Source: Flavobacteriales bacterium (GTDB taxonomy: Bacteria; Bacteroidota; Bacteroidia; Flavobacteriales_D; Sanyastnellaceae). Taken from it: 64,000 nucleotides of DNA. The DNA is taken from positions 1-64,000 of the forward strand of contig JAGQVX010000003.1 of the NCBI GenBank assembly GCA_020437755.1, written 5' to 3'. The notes under the pieces are model-generated. The model saw only the letters and a program-made list of their open reading frames with translations, was not told the origin of the DNA and ran no database searches. The stretch's first letter is position 1. Each line of letters begins with the position of its first letter. The position numbers and the translations under genes were made by a program. Below, piece after piece: positions 26,658 to 36,374 of the stretch.

Positions 26658-28296
26658 ATGAATCTGTCCACTTTAGATATCACCATTCTGTGTGTGTACT
26701 CCGCAGTGATCTTGTCAATTGGATTATATGTTTCCCGCCGCAAGAAAGGCGTGGAGGCGGATTCAACTTCTTACTTTCTAGCGGGAAAATCGCTTCCCTG
26801 GTGGGCAGTGGGAGCTTCCCTCATAGCTGCCAATATCTCGGCTGAGCAGTTCATAGGAATGTCGGGATCCGGTTTCGCTATTGGGTTAGCGATAGCCTCT
26901 TATGAATGGATGGCGGCCATCACTCTGTTGTTGGTTGGGAAATACTTCTTACCTATTTTCATCGAAAAAGGATTGTACACGATTCCTGAATTTTTGGAGA
27001 AGCGCTACAATGCTCAGGTCAAGTCTATTCTAGCTGTCTTTTGGGTAGCCTTATTCATTTTTGTCAACCTGACTTCGGTGCTTTATTTGGGGGGAACTGC
27101 CCTGGATACCATAATGGGATCGGGAGACGGTTCATTGGTGGGCTACAGTATTGTTGGATTGGCCTTGTTCACCGCAGCATATTCCTTGTGGGGGGGGCTT
27201 TCCTCGGTTGCCTGGACGGATGTGGTACAGGTAGTGCTGCTTGTGGTTGGGGGATTGGTGACTTCGGGAATTGCATTGTATCATGTGTCTCCCGACCATT
27301 CTGTGATTGGCGGATTGAACTACATCTGGCAGCAAGTCCCCGACAAGTTTGAAATGATCCTTGATTCCAGTCATCCGGAGTACAGTAATCTTCCCGGAAT
27401 TGCCGTTTTGGTAGGCGGAATGTGGATAGCGAATATTTACTATTGGGGGTTCAATCAGTACATCATTCAGCGAACCTTTGCGGCGAAGAGTTTGGCCGAG
27501 TCGCAAAAAGGGATTGCATTTGCAGCATTGCTTAAAATGATCATTCCACTGATTGTGGTTGTTCCCGGAATTATTGCTTTTGTCATGTTCAGGGACAATC
27601 CGGATGTAGCCGCGCAATTTACCCTGGCCGATGGCAGTGTTGCCAATGATAAGGCCTACCCCTGGTTGATTTCTACGTTTGTGCCCGCCGGACTGAAAGG
27701 TTTGGTGTTGGCGGCTTTGGCGGCTGCCATTGTGTCATCTTTGGCTTCAATGGTGAATAGCACGTCCACCATATTTACGATGGACATTTACAAGCCGTTG
27801 ATCAACAAGAATGCATCGGAATCACGGTTGGTTAGTACCGGTCGTATTACGGGTGTTGTCGCGCTGTTGATTGCGGTGTTGGTAGCTCCTTTGCTAGGGG
27901 GTATTCCTCAGGCTTTCCAATACATTCAAGAGTACACTGGGATTGTAAGTCCGGGAATCCTGGCGATTTTTATGCTCGGATTGTTCTGGAAGAAGGCAAC
28001 GGCAAGGTCGGCAGTGATTGGCGCACTCTCGTCGATACCCATCGCACTTTACCTGAAAGTTGCTCCCAAAGGATGGTCTGATTTGGCCATCTTTCCCGTG
28101 GATGCACCAAATGGGTATCACCTTCTTATTGACGGTAGCGGTTATGTTGTTGGTTTCGAAGCTTGAAGGCCGTGGTGCTGATGATGAGAAGGGGATCGAG
28201 CTCAAGAAAGATATGTTCAGAACAACAAGTTCATTCAATGTAATGGCTTTTGCCGTTATGATCATGGTTGTTGCACTCTATTCGATTTTCTGGTAG
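26658..28296 (+). CDS. Sodium/sugar symporter (SSS family), frameshifted
   Basis: This solute:sodium symporter would import the sugar released by the locus. The first 480 residues show many membrane helices and SSS features (YFLAGKSLPWWAVGASLIAANISAEQFIGMSGSGFA; AAALAAAIVSSLASMVNSTSTIFTMD). Near 28092-28100 (CTTTCCCGTG) the frame shifts: frame one ends at TGA 28166. The natural continuation, starting WMHQMGITFLLTVAVMLLVSKL, is in the +1 frame and ends at 28296. Removing one C of CCC restores an intact protein of about 545 residues. It may be a sequencing error, a recent mutation, or a slippery site. The next gene starts at the final G of its stop. Confidence 0.85.
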
Positions 28297-30194
28297 TGAG
28301 AAAAATCCTGCTTTACATAGCATTCCTCTCAAGTGTCCAGGTGGTTGCTCAAACCACTGAGGTGAAGCCTTTCCCCTTGCAGGGATTTAACATTAGCGGG
28401 AACTACAGATTTTACGCGCAACATCGATATTTTACGGACCCGTACGCGTTTCAGGTGGTAGATGGGGATCCGGTGTATTTGCAAGAGCGCAGCATACTTA
28501 TTGGCGATGCTACACAGCTTCCCGAATTAACACTTAATATCTCCGGTAATCCAACCCCTCGAACTTCTTTTGGAACCGATTTGGTTGTGTGGAATCAGAA
28601 TACAGGGGGATTCGATTATTACAGGAATCTGCAGCTTGGCGTGAATTTGTATGGATCGTTTTCCACGCCTCTTGCCAACTTCTCGATTAAGGCCGGTGGA
28701 ATTCATTGGCATAGCATGACTGCGTTTACCATGATGTCGTTTGCGGGGTACAACCGATACAGCATATTTGAGCGCAACCCCTGGGATCCGATCTATCGAG
28801 ATGTTGATCGAAGATATAAGGATTATTACACCAAAGGAGCTATTTCTCAGGATACCCGTTGGGCACAACAGGCTGTGCAAGGGGTGCTATTGGACATAAC
28901 GGAATTGCCACTGGGTCTGGCGGTCAATTTGGTGTACGGAAAGACTCAAAATGCCGGATCGGCATTTATTCAGCAGACAAGCGATCCATTGGCAGATTCA
29001 ACGTCGGGTTCGTTTATACAGTTTTTCGATAATACGATTCCGAACAATGCGTACGCGGGCCGACTTATAAAGACAATAGGTTCCCATAGGGTGAGTTTCA
29101 ATACGTTCAACCGCATTTCTTATTCCGATGCCAAAGCAACGGAGCGCATAGAGAATCATGTATATACCCTGGAAGGGGTCTTTGAAGGGCAGAAGATTAG
29201 CGTTCAGGGCGAGTTTGGATTCGCCCGATATTCCGATGTGATTCAGGATCCGGGTTATGGAGAATTGGCGACTGTGAAGGTAAAATTGCACAAGAAGTTG
29301 ATTGGTTTGCCGCTGGAGATTCACGCGTTCCGGATCAGTCCGAATGCAGTAAACAACAATGGGGAGTTTGTGAATACAGCGATTACAGAACTGCCTTCGG
29401 CGGCAGCAGGAAGTACCACCATTATTGGAGCGAATGGTGTATTGACTCAAACCGGAAGTGCAATGCTGGGGATTGGACAGATGGCCAATAATCGACAAGG
29501 GTTGAACTTGAATACCGATATCCAGATTCAAAAGCTAAAAGTCATTTTAGGTTGGGGCGTTGCGAAGGAAATTGAAAGATTGGGGAATAAAATTACCTAC
29601 GGACATACCATCAACGGTCTGACCATGTCGAGATTCTGGAGGTGGTCGTTTCCTTCCAATGTGGGTCCGTATTCAAGGACGAGTGTCTTGTACCGTGGCG
29701 TTTTTGAAACGGTGGAACTCACCGATCTTGGCGATAATGGGGATGTAGTTCACGACAAATACTTCAACAATATTGAGGCACAGGTGAAGTACAGCTTCAA
29801 CCTGTTTGGCAAGCCTTGGTACCTCTTTTATTTGGGAGCGTACAATTCAGCTCAACCTAAATTTTCAGCGATTACTGTGTTCAACGAGGATGCGTATATC
29901 CGTCTGTATTCGCACCAGGTGGAAAACTACTATCACGTGCATCCCAAATGGGTAATTGCCCAATATTTCGGCTATGAGCGCGTAGTGGCCAATTACAGCA
30001 CCCTCGTGGACCTGCAGTCGAAGCGTCCGCGCAACCAGGAAGGGGTCGCTGTTGGGCTGGGACTGGATTATCAAATGGCAAAAAATACATTCCTCTTTGT
30101 GAGGCACCGCTACTTCCGGTTTGAAGACCGGAGCTATGAACTGGACCGGTTTGCCGGACATGAGACAACGGTGGAAATCAAAATTAATTTCTGA
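28296..30194 (+). CDS. Outer-membrane beta-barrel protein, 632 aa, unknown family
   Basis: The protein has a signal (MRKILLYIAFLSSVQVVAQ), then a long series of alternating beta strands, and ends in TTVEIKINF with a terminal Phe, the outer-membrane barrel signature. There is no plug domain or TonB box, so it is not SusC-like. It starts at GTG overlapping the symporter stop (TAGTG) and ends overlapping the next gene (TGATG). In this context it is a candidate glucan or oligosaccharide porin. I do not recognise a named family. Confidence 0.8.
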   Translation: MRKILLYIAFLSSVQVVAQTTEVKPFPLQGFNISGNYRFYAQHRYFTDPYAFQVVDGDPVYLQERSILIGDATQLPELTLNISGNPTPRTSFGTDLVVWNQNTGGFDYYRNLQLGVNLYGSFSTPLANFSIKAGGIHWHSMTAFTMMSFAGYNRYSIFERNPWDPIYRDVDRRYKDYYTKGAISQDTRWAQQAVQGVLLDITELPLGLAVNLVYGKTQNAGSAFIQQTSDPLADSTSGSFIQFFDNTIPNNAYAGRLIKTIGSHRVSFNTFNRISYSDAKATERIENHVYTLEGVFEGQKISVQGEFGFARYSDVIQDPGYGELATVKVKLHKKLIGLPLEIHAFRISPNAVNNNGEFVNTAITELPSAAAGSTTIIGANGVLTQTGSAMLGIGQMANNRQGLNLNTDIQIQKLKVILGWGVAKEIERLGNKITYGHTINGLTMSRFWRWSFPSNVGPYSRTSVLYRGVFETVELTDLGDNGDVVHDKYFNNIEAQVKYSFNLFGKPWYLFYLGAYNSAQPKFSAITVFNEDAYIRLYSHQVENYYHVHPKWVIAQYFGYERVVANYSTLVDLQSKRPRNQEGVAVGLGLDYQMAKNTFLFVRHRYFRFEDRSYELDRFAGHETTVEIKINF

Positions 30195-31909
30195 TGGCAA
30201 AGTACCTGAGCATAGTCATCCTTGTGCTGATCTCCGCGGTTTCAGTGGGTCAGCAGCGCAAATTCCAGATCAATGGAAGTGCGCGGGGATACTACTTTGA
30301 CAATGATCTGGATATTGACGATCAGCTGGATTCAATCACGACCCGTAAGGCCAATTATGGCCATACCTTGATGGATCTCGCGGTGAGTGTTTTTCCGGAG
30401 AAGAATACAGAGATCATCGGCACATTCCGTATTCGCAATGAGCTCGGTGGATTTTGGGGAGCGGGAACTTCGTTTTTGGTGCGGCAGCTCACCCTGCGCG
30501 GGGTTGCCGGAGGGGTGGTGCGTTATGAATTGGGAGATATTGATTTGAAGTTGACACCATACACCTTGCACAACTTTGAAGAAGAGGGAATGGTGAACGA
30601 GGCTGATGTATTTGCCCTTAGAAGAGATATTGTGCATTATGATATGTTCTACAATGCCGGTAACACGTGGCGCATGCAAGGGGCTAATGTTGGTTTCGGG
30701 CTGAATTTTAGCAGGCTGATCGATCAAATCAACGTTAAAGCTTTTATCACCCGACAACGCATGACTGATGGGCTAGCAGTGCCCGAACGGTTGTACGGAG
30801 GAGGAACTCTTCAATTGGTTCAAAGTGAACAGTTTAATCTTAGTGTGAACAGCGTTAATATTTTCGATCTGAAAGAAACGATTCCGGATAGTATTCAGTT
30901 CAAGAACAGTGTGCACTCTATGCATTTGGCGTATGCCAAGCACCTTGCGCCAGAATGGAAAGGTGGCGTCGAAGGAGAGGCCGGATTCAGCGAAACGCGC
31001 TACATCAACTACTCTGATACGCGGGCTCCGGAGCAGATGGGGGATTGGTTTTATGATGTTGGTTTGAATCTCCAAAGTCAACCCAATGGAATTCGTATCA
31101 AGCTGGGGTACAAAGATATAGGTGCTGATTTTCTGTCGCCCGGAGCTCAGACCAAACGCATCAATTATGAGAAGTACCCCGGAGTATTCCAGCAAATCAC
31201 CAATGATGCTATTGGACGACCGATGAGCTATTCCGACGTGATTAGTGGAGCTGCGGAAACGAGTGTGCGCATTTCAGAAGAGCTGCTCGTTTACAATCCG
31301 GCGTATGATAATGCCACGCCCTATGGCGCGGCTACTCCCAATCGTAGAGGTACCTACCTGAATGTTGTGCGTGAAGATACGGTGGGATTTCGCGAGATTT
31401 TTGTGGAGGCCGCATACCTGACACAATCGAGAGGAACGGGGACCCTGCAGAAAAAGAAATTCATTGTTTTCAAGGCAGGGGCAGATGTATACTTTAATGA
31501 TTGGATGGGGTGGAAGAACGATTTGAAAATGGATCTGGGTGTTCGGTTTGAAAATACCTCACGCAGCGGCGAGGCTTATGAAACCATTACGCTTAACAGT
31601 ACCATGGTTGACGCCGGACTGACCTGGGAATTTGTATCCAATTTTGATGTAATGCTCGGAGCGAAGATGCTGATGGCCGATGGTAATGCGTTTGTAGATC
31701 TCCGCAATCGCTACAACACGATAGAGAACTTTGCTATTGCCGATGTGAGTTTTACAGAGAATCTGTATGCTGCCGGATTGCGCTACCGATTTAACGAACG
31801 AAATGCTGTGTCGGCCCACTACCAAATGTTCAATATTGTGCACGCCGATGCACAATTGGTTGATTATGGGATTACTCAATTCAGCTTTTTACTTAGCTTA
31901 AAATTTTGA
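30194..31909 (+). CDS. Second outer-membrane beta-barrel protein, 571 aa, unknown family
   Basis: A signal peptide (YLSIVILVLISAVSVGQ) precedes a strand-rich body ending in QFSFLLSLKF, again a barrel-type terminus. It lacks TonB-dependent receptor features. Coupled by a 1-bp overlap to the preceding barrel and by a 2-bp gap to the following lipoprotein, it is part of the same operon. The pair may work together as transporter and partner, in the place usually held by SusC/SusD; this is inference from position. Confidence 0.8.
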   Translation: MAKYLSIVILVLISAVSVGQQRKFQINGSARGYYFDNDLDIDDQLDSITTRKANYGHTLMDLAVSVFPEKNTEIIGTFRIRNELGGFWGAGTSFLVRQLTLRGVAGGVVRYELGDIDLKLTPYTLHNFEEEGMVNEADVFALRRDIVHYDMFYNAGNTWRMQGANVGFGLNFSRLIDQINVKAFITRQRMTDGLAVPERLYGGGTLQLVQSEQFNLSVNSVNIFDLKETIPDSIQFKNSVHSMHLAYAKHLAPEWKGGVEGEAGFSETRYINYSDTRAPEQMGDWFYDVGLNLQSQPNGIRIKLGYKDIGADFLSPGAQTKRINYEKYPGVFQQITNDAIGRPMSYSDVISGAAETSVRISEELLVYNPAYDNATPYGAATPNRRGTYLNVVREDTVGFREIFVEAAYLTQSRGTGTLQKKKFIVFKAGADVYFNDWMGWKNDLKMDLGVRFENTSRSGEAYETITLNSTMVDAGLTWEFVSNFDVMLGAKMLMADGNAFVDLRNRYNTIENFAIADVSFTENLYAAGLRYRFNERNAVSAHYQMFNIVHADAQLVDYGITQFSFLLSLKF

Positions 31910-31911
31910 TA

Positions 31912-32913
31912 ATGAGGACTTTCGGAATATACATAATGCTTGCTTTGCTGGCTGTATCCTGCCGCAAGGAAGACGAAACCGCCATTGATGGTCCGGATCT
32001 GAATGACTTGTTTGGTCCATTCTCCATCGTTGAAGAAATTAAAATTAGCCACCAAACGGTGAATTTCCCCGTTGATGGCAACGTATTTTATAGTGGTGAA
32101 TTGTCAAAAAACACCACCTGGGAAATCAGCATCACCGGAGCCTCAACCGGGGCGCAACGCACGATTACCGGGTTTGACCGTATCCTTTCCATCGAGAATA
32201 CCGCATGGAACGGCGGGGCTACTAATTTCCCCGGTTTCGGTTTGGAAGATGCTTATATCGAACTGGTATTTCCCGACGAACCGGAAGCTCCGATCATCAG
32301 AGACACGGTAACCATTGCGGGCACCAAAATCGATGATGGGTATTTCATTACCGGATTCGAAGAGGGCCTTGGTTCGAATTGGACCGTTTTCAATCAAACT
32401 ACTGTCGCGGGTTCTATCCAATGTGGTTCAGGCGAAGCGGCCAAGGGCAATTGCCTGTATAGTTTTGCCGGAGCAGTGCCCTGGGACTGGGCCATCGGTT
32501 CGGTCATGATTCGCCCTGATGAAGGCACATTTGGGCTTCCGGCATCGGCGTCCAACCTGTTTTTCAATATGGGCTTCAAGGCCATAGAAAACTACGGCCC
32601 CACTAATTCGTTCATACTCTTCTGGTTTGATGAGGACGATAATGGAGACGGCGTTTTTGATGAAAACACCGAGGATCGATTTACATACGAGTACTGGTCA
32701 ACCGGAAATCAGTGGGATCTGATCAGCATTCTGTACAGCAGTCTGAAAACCGATGCAGAAGGCAATCCGGTGGAAACTGCTGGAAACGGGTTGCCCGAGC
32801 CTGCCAAACTCGTGTCGATCAACGTCTTTTTCCTGGCCAATCCCGACAATGGCTTTTCCGAAGCACAGGTGGATCATTTGATTTTCACAACCAATTCTCC
32901 CTATACCCCTTGA
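31912..32913 (+). CDS. Surface lipoprotein, putative glycan-binding
   Basis: The 333-residue lipoprotein has the signal MRTFGIYIMLALLAVSC followed by RKEDE. An Ig-like N-terminal domain (KISHQTVNFPVDGNVFYSG) is followed by a jelly-roll-like domain with GFEEGLGSNW and later a Trp/Asn-rich segment. The layout resembles surface glycan-binding proteins of carbohydrate loci, but no family is assigned. The ATG at 31912 is preferred over an in-frame TTG at 31906. Its TGA overlaps the TTG start of the next gene. Confidence 0.75.
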   Translation: MRTFGIYIMLALLAVSCRKEDETAIDGPDLNDLFGPFSIVEEIKISHQTVNFPVDGNVFYSGELSKNTTWEISITGASTGAQRTITGFDRILSIENTAWNGGATNFPGFGLEDAYIELVFPDEPEAPIIRDTVTIAGTKIDDGYFITGFEEGLGSNWTVFNQTTVAGSIQCGSGEAAKGNCLYSFAGAVPWDWAIGSVMIRPDEGTFGLPASASNLFFNMGFKAIENYGPTNSFILFWFDEDDNGDGVFDENTEDRFTYEYWSTGNQWDLISILYSSLKTDAEGNPVETAGNGLPEPAKLVSINVFFLANPDNGFSEAQVDHLIFTTNSPYTP

Positions 32914-34046
32914 GATATTTGGCATACATAGCGTTTGGTGCATTCGTGCTCGCCGGTTGTGGAGTTTCGTTCCAATCCGGTCCGCTGTACGACGCCTACG
33001 AAGAACCTCCCGCATCACAGCAAATGGATGCCGTGATTTTTGAAGATGCCGTGGGAACCATGTGGAATTCCCTGGCCGATTGTGGTGATTTTGAGGTTGT
33101 GCATGATAGGGTACATTCAGGCTCCAGCGCCATACGCCTGTCGTGGAATAAAGGAAATTGCGAATGGATCGGTTTCGGCAATAGTTTTTCCAACTGGACG
33201 CCTACGGATATGTCGCAAATCCGTCATAATCTGGCACTTACCTTCTATGTGCGTTCAACCGACAAGCCGGTGAATGCGATTCCGATTGTGGCATGTATGG
33301 AAGATGCCGGGGGTGGGGGGAGTTACCATTTTATGGATGCGTCAAAGTATCTTGTCGGCCTCACCATTGATTCTACATGGAAGCAAATGATCGTGCCACT
33401 GTGGGATTTTCCAATTATCGAAGAAGAAGTTGATATTTCAGCCATTCGGCAAATGCAATTCCAGCTGGAAGGTTCGGGATCGTTTTATCTCGACGATATC
33501 AGGTTGATTCCGTACAGCAAGGAAGAATACGCAGCCATGCGGGAAGAAGTGGAAGGCATGAAGCCAAATGGTTCTCCACAGCAAACAATCTATCGACCTG
33601 AGCACTTCAAGGAAGATGCCTGGGGCACGGCGAACACAGACTGTCACCAACTTCAGCAAATCAATTCCAACGGTTCTGCGCAAATTAAATGGACCATAAA
33701 CGAACCGGTTTGCGATTGGGCAAAATGGGGAATCAACTGGAATGGTTGGTACGCTGTTAATATGCGAGGCGCTGATGCTTCATCGCAGTTGAGTTTTGAG
33801 TTCAAGTCGGTCAAAGGAGCTTCCTTTTCGGTATACCTTGAGGACTTTGCCGGACATTCATGCGAAGTGATGAGTATTGACGGTACATCGCAGACTGGAG
33901 TAGAATGGCAGCATATTGAGATTCCCCTGTCTACCCTTCCGTTGAAGGAGAAGGGCATAGCACTCGACCGTGTGAAGCAACTGTATTTTGTTGGCGAACA
34001 AGCAGGAGAAGTATGGATCAGAACCATAAAACTGAAACAGTTATGA
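32910..34046 (+). CDS. Lipoprotein with two CBM-like beta-sandwich domains
   Basis: The start is TTG at 32910, giving LRYLAYIAFGAFVLAGC, an SPII signal; the longer frame upstream overlaps the preceding gene by 200 bp and was rejected. Two similar jelly-roll halves follow: IFEDAVGTMWNSLADCGDF... ending SGSFYLDDIRLIPY, and HFKEDAWGTANTDCHQL... ending VGEQAGEVWIRTIKL. Both have the WIGFGNSF/WAKWGINWNGW aromatic pattern of CBM11-like glucan-binding modules. It is probably a cell-surface beta-glucan binder. The stop overlaps the GH3 start as ATGA. Confidence 0.75.
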   Translation: MRYLAYIAFGAFVLAGCGVSFQSGPLYDAYEEPPASQQMDAVIFEDAVGTMWNSLADCGDFEVVHDRVHSGSSAIRLSWNKGNCEWIGFGNSFSNWTPTDMSQIRHNLALTFYVRSTDKPVNAIPIVACMEDAGGGGSYHFMDASKYLVGLTIDSTWKQMIVPLWDFPIIEEEVDISAIRQMQFQLEGSGSFYLDDIRLIPYSKEEYAAMREEVEGMKPNGSPQQTIYRPEHFKEDAWGTANTDCHQLQQINSNGSAQIKWTINEPVCDWAKWGINWNGWYAVNMRGADASSQLSFEFKSVKGASFSVYLEDFAGHSCEVMSIDGTSQTGVEWQHIEIPLSTLPLKEKGIALDRVKQLYFVGEQAGEVWIRTIKLKQL

Positions 34047-36304
34047 GGACAACCCATTGGTTAGGCATCCTATTTGGCGTATGCCTGATACTTACCTCAT
34101 GCAGCGGCGAGAAAACGACGTCAAGAGCGACTACACCACAAGATCCTCAGATTGAAGAGATACTTGCCGGGATGACCATTGAGCAGAAAGTGGGGCAAAT
34201 GACACAAATCAATATCGATGTCATTTCCGTGGGTGAGATTTACAACCTGGAAGAACCCCATCGACTCGATTCCATCAAACTGGACTCGGCAATCAAGCAT
34301 TATTTCGTGGGTTCAATACTGAACGTTGGAGGCCACACCTACACGCGGGAGCATTGGCAGGAGCTTATTACGCAAATCCAAACCAAAGCCACCGAGGAAG
34401 GCAATCACATACCTGTTATTTACGGAATTGACGCCATTCATGGTGTGAACTATACGGTAGACGGGACGCTTTTCCCGCAGCAAATCGGTCAGGCAGCCAC
34501 CTGGAACCCTGAATTGGTGCAGAAAGCCGCATCTATTACGGCTTATGAATGCAGGGCAAGTGGGATTCCGTGGAATTTTTCTCCGGTGTTGGATCTTGGC
34601 CGACAACCGCTGTGGTCGCGATTTTTTGAAACCTATGGTGAAGATGTTCACCTCGCGCGTTCTATGACTCGTGCCGTAATTAATGGTTATCAGGGAGAAC
34701 CGGGAGATCCGGTCAAAGTAGCGGCTTGTATGAAACACTTCCTGGGATACAGCATGCCTTTGTCGGGCAAGGACCGTACCCCGGCCTGGATTCCCGAGCG
34801 CCAACTGCGTGAATATTTTCTACCAACGTTTCAGGAGGCAATTGATCAGGGAGCTCTTACCGTAATGATCAACTCAGGCGAGGTCAATGGAATTCCGGTG
34901 CATGCTGATCCTGACATACTCACCAAGTTGCTGCGACATGAGTTGGGATTTAAAGGGATCGCCCTTACAGATTGGGAAGACATCATCAAGCTCTACCGCG
35001 ATCACAAGGTGGCCAAAGACATGCGCGAGGCTGTGAAGATCGCTATTGACGCAGGAATTGATATGAGCATGACTCCCAACGATTATACCTTTAATGAAGC
35101 GTTGATCGACCTGGTGAAAAGCGGTGAAATCTCTGAGGAACGGCTCAACGAGTCATGTAGAAGAATTCTATGGGTCAAGAAACAAATGGGGCTTTTTGAC
35201 CATCCGATTCCTGACTTCGATGACTATCCGCTTTTCGCTTCTCAGGCGCACCGCGATGCCGCGCGACTAACCGCTGAGGAATCGCTTACGCTATTGAAGA
35301 ATGATGATCAGGTGTTGCCTCTTGATTCGGGGGTTTCGGTATTGGTGTGTGGTCCGTCGGCCAACTCACTCAATGTACTCAATGGTGCCTGGACCCACAC
35401 TTGGCAGGGTAGGGATGAGCAATACAATACCGGCGATGCCCTCACAATTGTGGAAGCTATCCGCAAGCATCATGTTTCCGGAACCGTTGATTATGCTGCG
35501 GGTTCGACGATTTATCAACCCGTTGACCTACCGGAGCTCATGGAAAAAGCCGATCGTGCCGATGTCATTGTCGTATGCCTCGGTGAAGAGCCATCTACTG
35601 AGAAACCCGGAGATATTGATGCCCTTGAACTTCCGATTGTTCAACGTGATTTATTGCGTTATCTGGCGGCAAAGGATAAACCCATCGTAGCCTTCTGTGC
35701 GTTTAATCGTCCGTTGATTATGAACGATTTTGAAGTGTTCGTGGACGCCATTGTTTACGGTTATCTCCCTGGTGATCAAGGTGGTGAGGCATTCGCCAAA
35801 TGCATTTTCGGTGAGATCAATCCGTCGGGTAAGTTGCCATTCACATACCCACGCTACCCGGCATCACTAGTGCCATACGACCATAAGTACACTGAGACGC
35901 TGGACATTCATTTTGGCAGGGAAGCGTTCAACCCGCAATGGGAATTTGGTTTTGGGTTAAGCTATTCCACCTTTGAGTATTCAGATTTGCGTCTTGACCG
36001 CACTGTCTATGGTGTTCAGGATACGATTCACGTCATGGTTGACCTCGCTAATGCTTCGGATATTCGGGGAAAGGAAGTTGTGCAAGTGTATATCACGGAT
36101 GAAGTAGCGCGAATCACACCGAGCGTAAAGCGGTTGAGAGGTTTTACTAAGGTAGATCTCGCCGGTGGAGAGAAAACCTCGATTGAAATTGATGTACCGG
36201 TACGAGAACTTGCATTTGTTGACGTAGATAACAAGTGGGTGGTTGAGCCGGGAGTATTCACTGTACATGTTGACACGCTACAGATTCCACTGGAAGTGAA
36301 ATGA
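34043..36304 (+). CDS. Glycoside hydrolase family 3 beta-glucosidase, lipoprotein
   Basis: GH3 enzymes remove glucose from the non-reducing end of beta-glucan oligosaccharides. The start at 34043 gives an SPII signal (LGILFGVCLILTSC). The N-terminal TIM barrel has MTIEQKVGQMTQIN, IPVIYGIDAIHGVNYT and KHFLGYSMP; the nucleophile Asp is in GIALTDWEDI. The C-terminal alpha/beta sandwich follows (TAEESLTLLKNDDQVLPL; IVVCLGEEPSTEKPGD), and an FnIII-like domain ends the protein. The length of 753 residues is normal. The protein likely works at the periplasmic side of the outer membrane, feeding glucose to the symporter. Confidence 0.94.
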   Translation: MRTTHWLGILFGVCLILTSCSGEKTTSRATTPQDPQIEEILAGMTIEQKVGQMTQINIDVISVGEIYNLEEPHRLDSIKLDSAIKHYFVGSILNVGGHTYTREHWQELITQIQTKATEEGNHIPVIYGIDAIHGVNYTVDGTLFPQQIGQAATWNPELVQKAASITAYECRASGIPWNFSPVLDLGRQPLWSRFFETYGEDVHLARSMTRAVINGYQGEPGDPVKVAACMKHFLGYSMPLSGKDRTPAWIPERQLREYFLPTFQEAIDQGALTVMINSGEVNGIPVHADPDILTKLLRHELGFKGIALTDWEDIIKLYRDHKVAKDMREAVKIAIDAGIDMSMTPNDYTFNEALIDLVKSGEISEERLNESCRRILWVKKQMGLFDHPIPDFDDYPLFASQAHRDAARLTAEESLTLLKNDDQVLPLDSGVSVLVCGPSANSLNVLNGAWTHTWQGRDEQYNTGDALTIVEAIRKHHVSGTVDYAAGSTIYQPVDLPELMEKADRADVIVVCLGEEPSTEKPGDIDALELPIVQRDLLRYLAAKDKPIVAFCAFNRPLIMNDFEVFVDAIVYGYLPGDQGGEAFAKCIFGEINPSGKLPFTYPRYPASLVPYDHKYTETLDIHFGREAFNPQWEFGFGLSYSTFEYSDLRLDRTVYGVQDTIHVMVDLANASDIRGKEVVQVYITDEVARITPSVKRLRGFTKVDLAGGEKTSIEIDVPVRELAFVDVDNKWVVEPGVFTVHVDTLQIPLEVK

Positions 36305-36336
36305 TTTGCATACAAGCATTAAACCTATTAAATTTG
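36305..36336 (+). promoter_or_regulatory. Promoter of the T9SS protein / GH16 operon
   Basis: TTTG at 36305-36308 is followed after 20 bp by TAAATTTG at 36329-36336. Both halves fit the Bacteroidota consensus. The ATG is 38 bp further on, and a near copy of the ATTGT-N7-ACAAT palindrome lies between. Confidence 0.75.
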
Positions 36337-36340
36337 ACTA

Positions 36341-36357
36341 ATTGTCAAAAACACAGT
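36341..36357 (+). promoter_or_regulatory. Near-match operator ATTGT-N7-ACAGT
   Basis: ATTGT, seven bases, then ACAGT: one mismatch to the palindrome found before zwf and between the repeat proteins. It sits 4 bp past the -7 box, where a repressor could block transcription. Confidence 0.45.
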
Positions 36358-36374
36358 AAGATAATAAACAGGAT

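Noticed and set aside
32712-32909. Long N-terminal extension of the two-domain lipoprotein
   Set aside because: It overlaps the upstream gene for 200 bp and lacks signal features, while TTG at 32910 gives a clean SPII signal.
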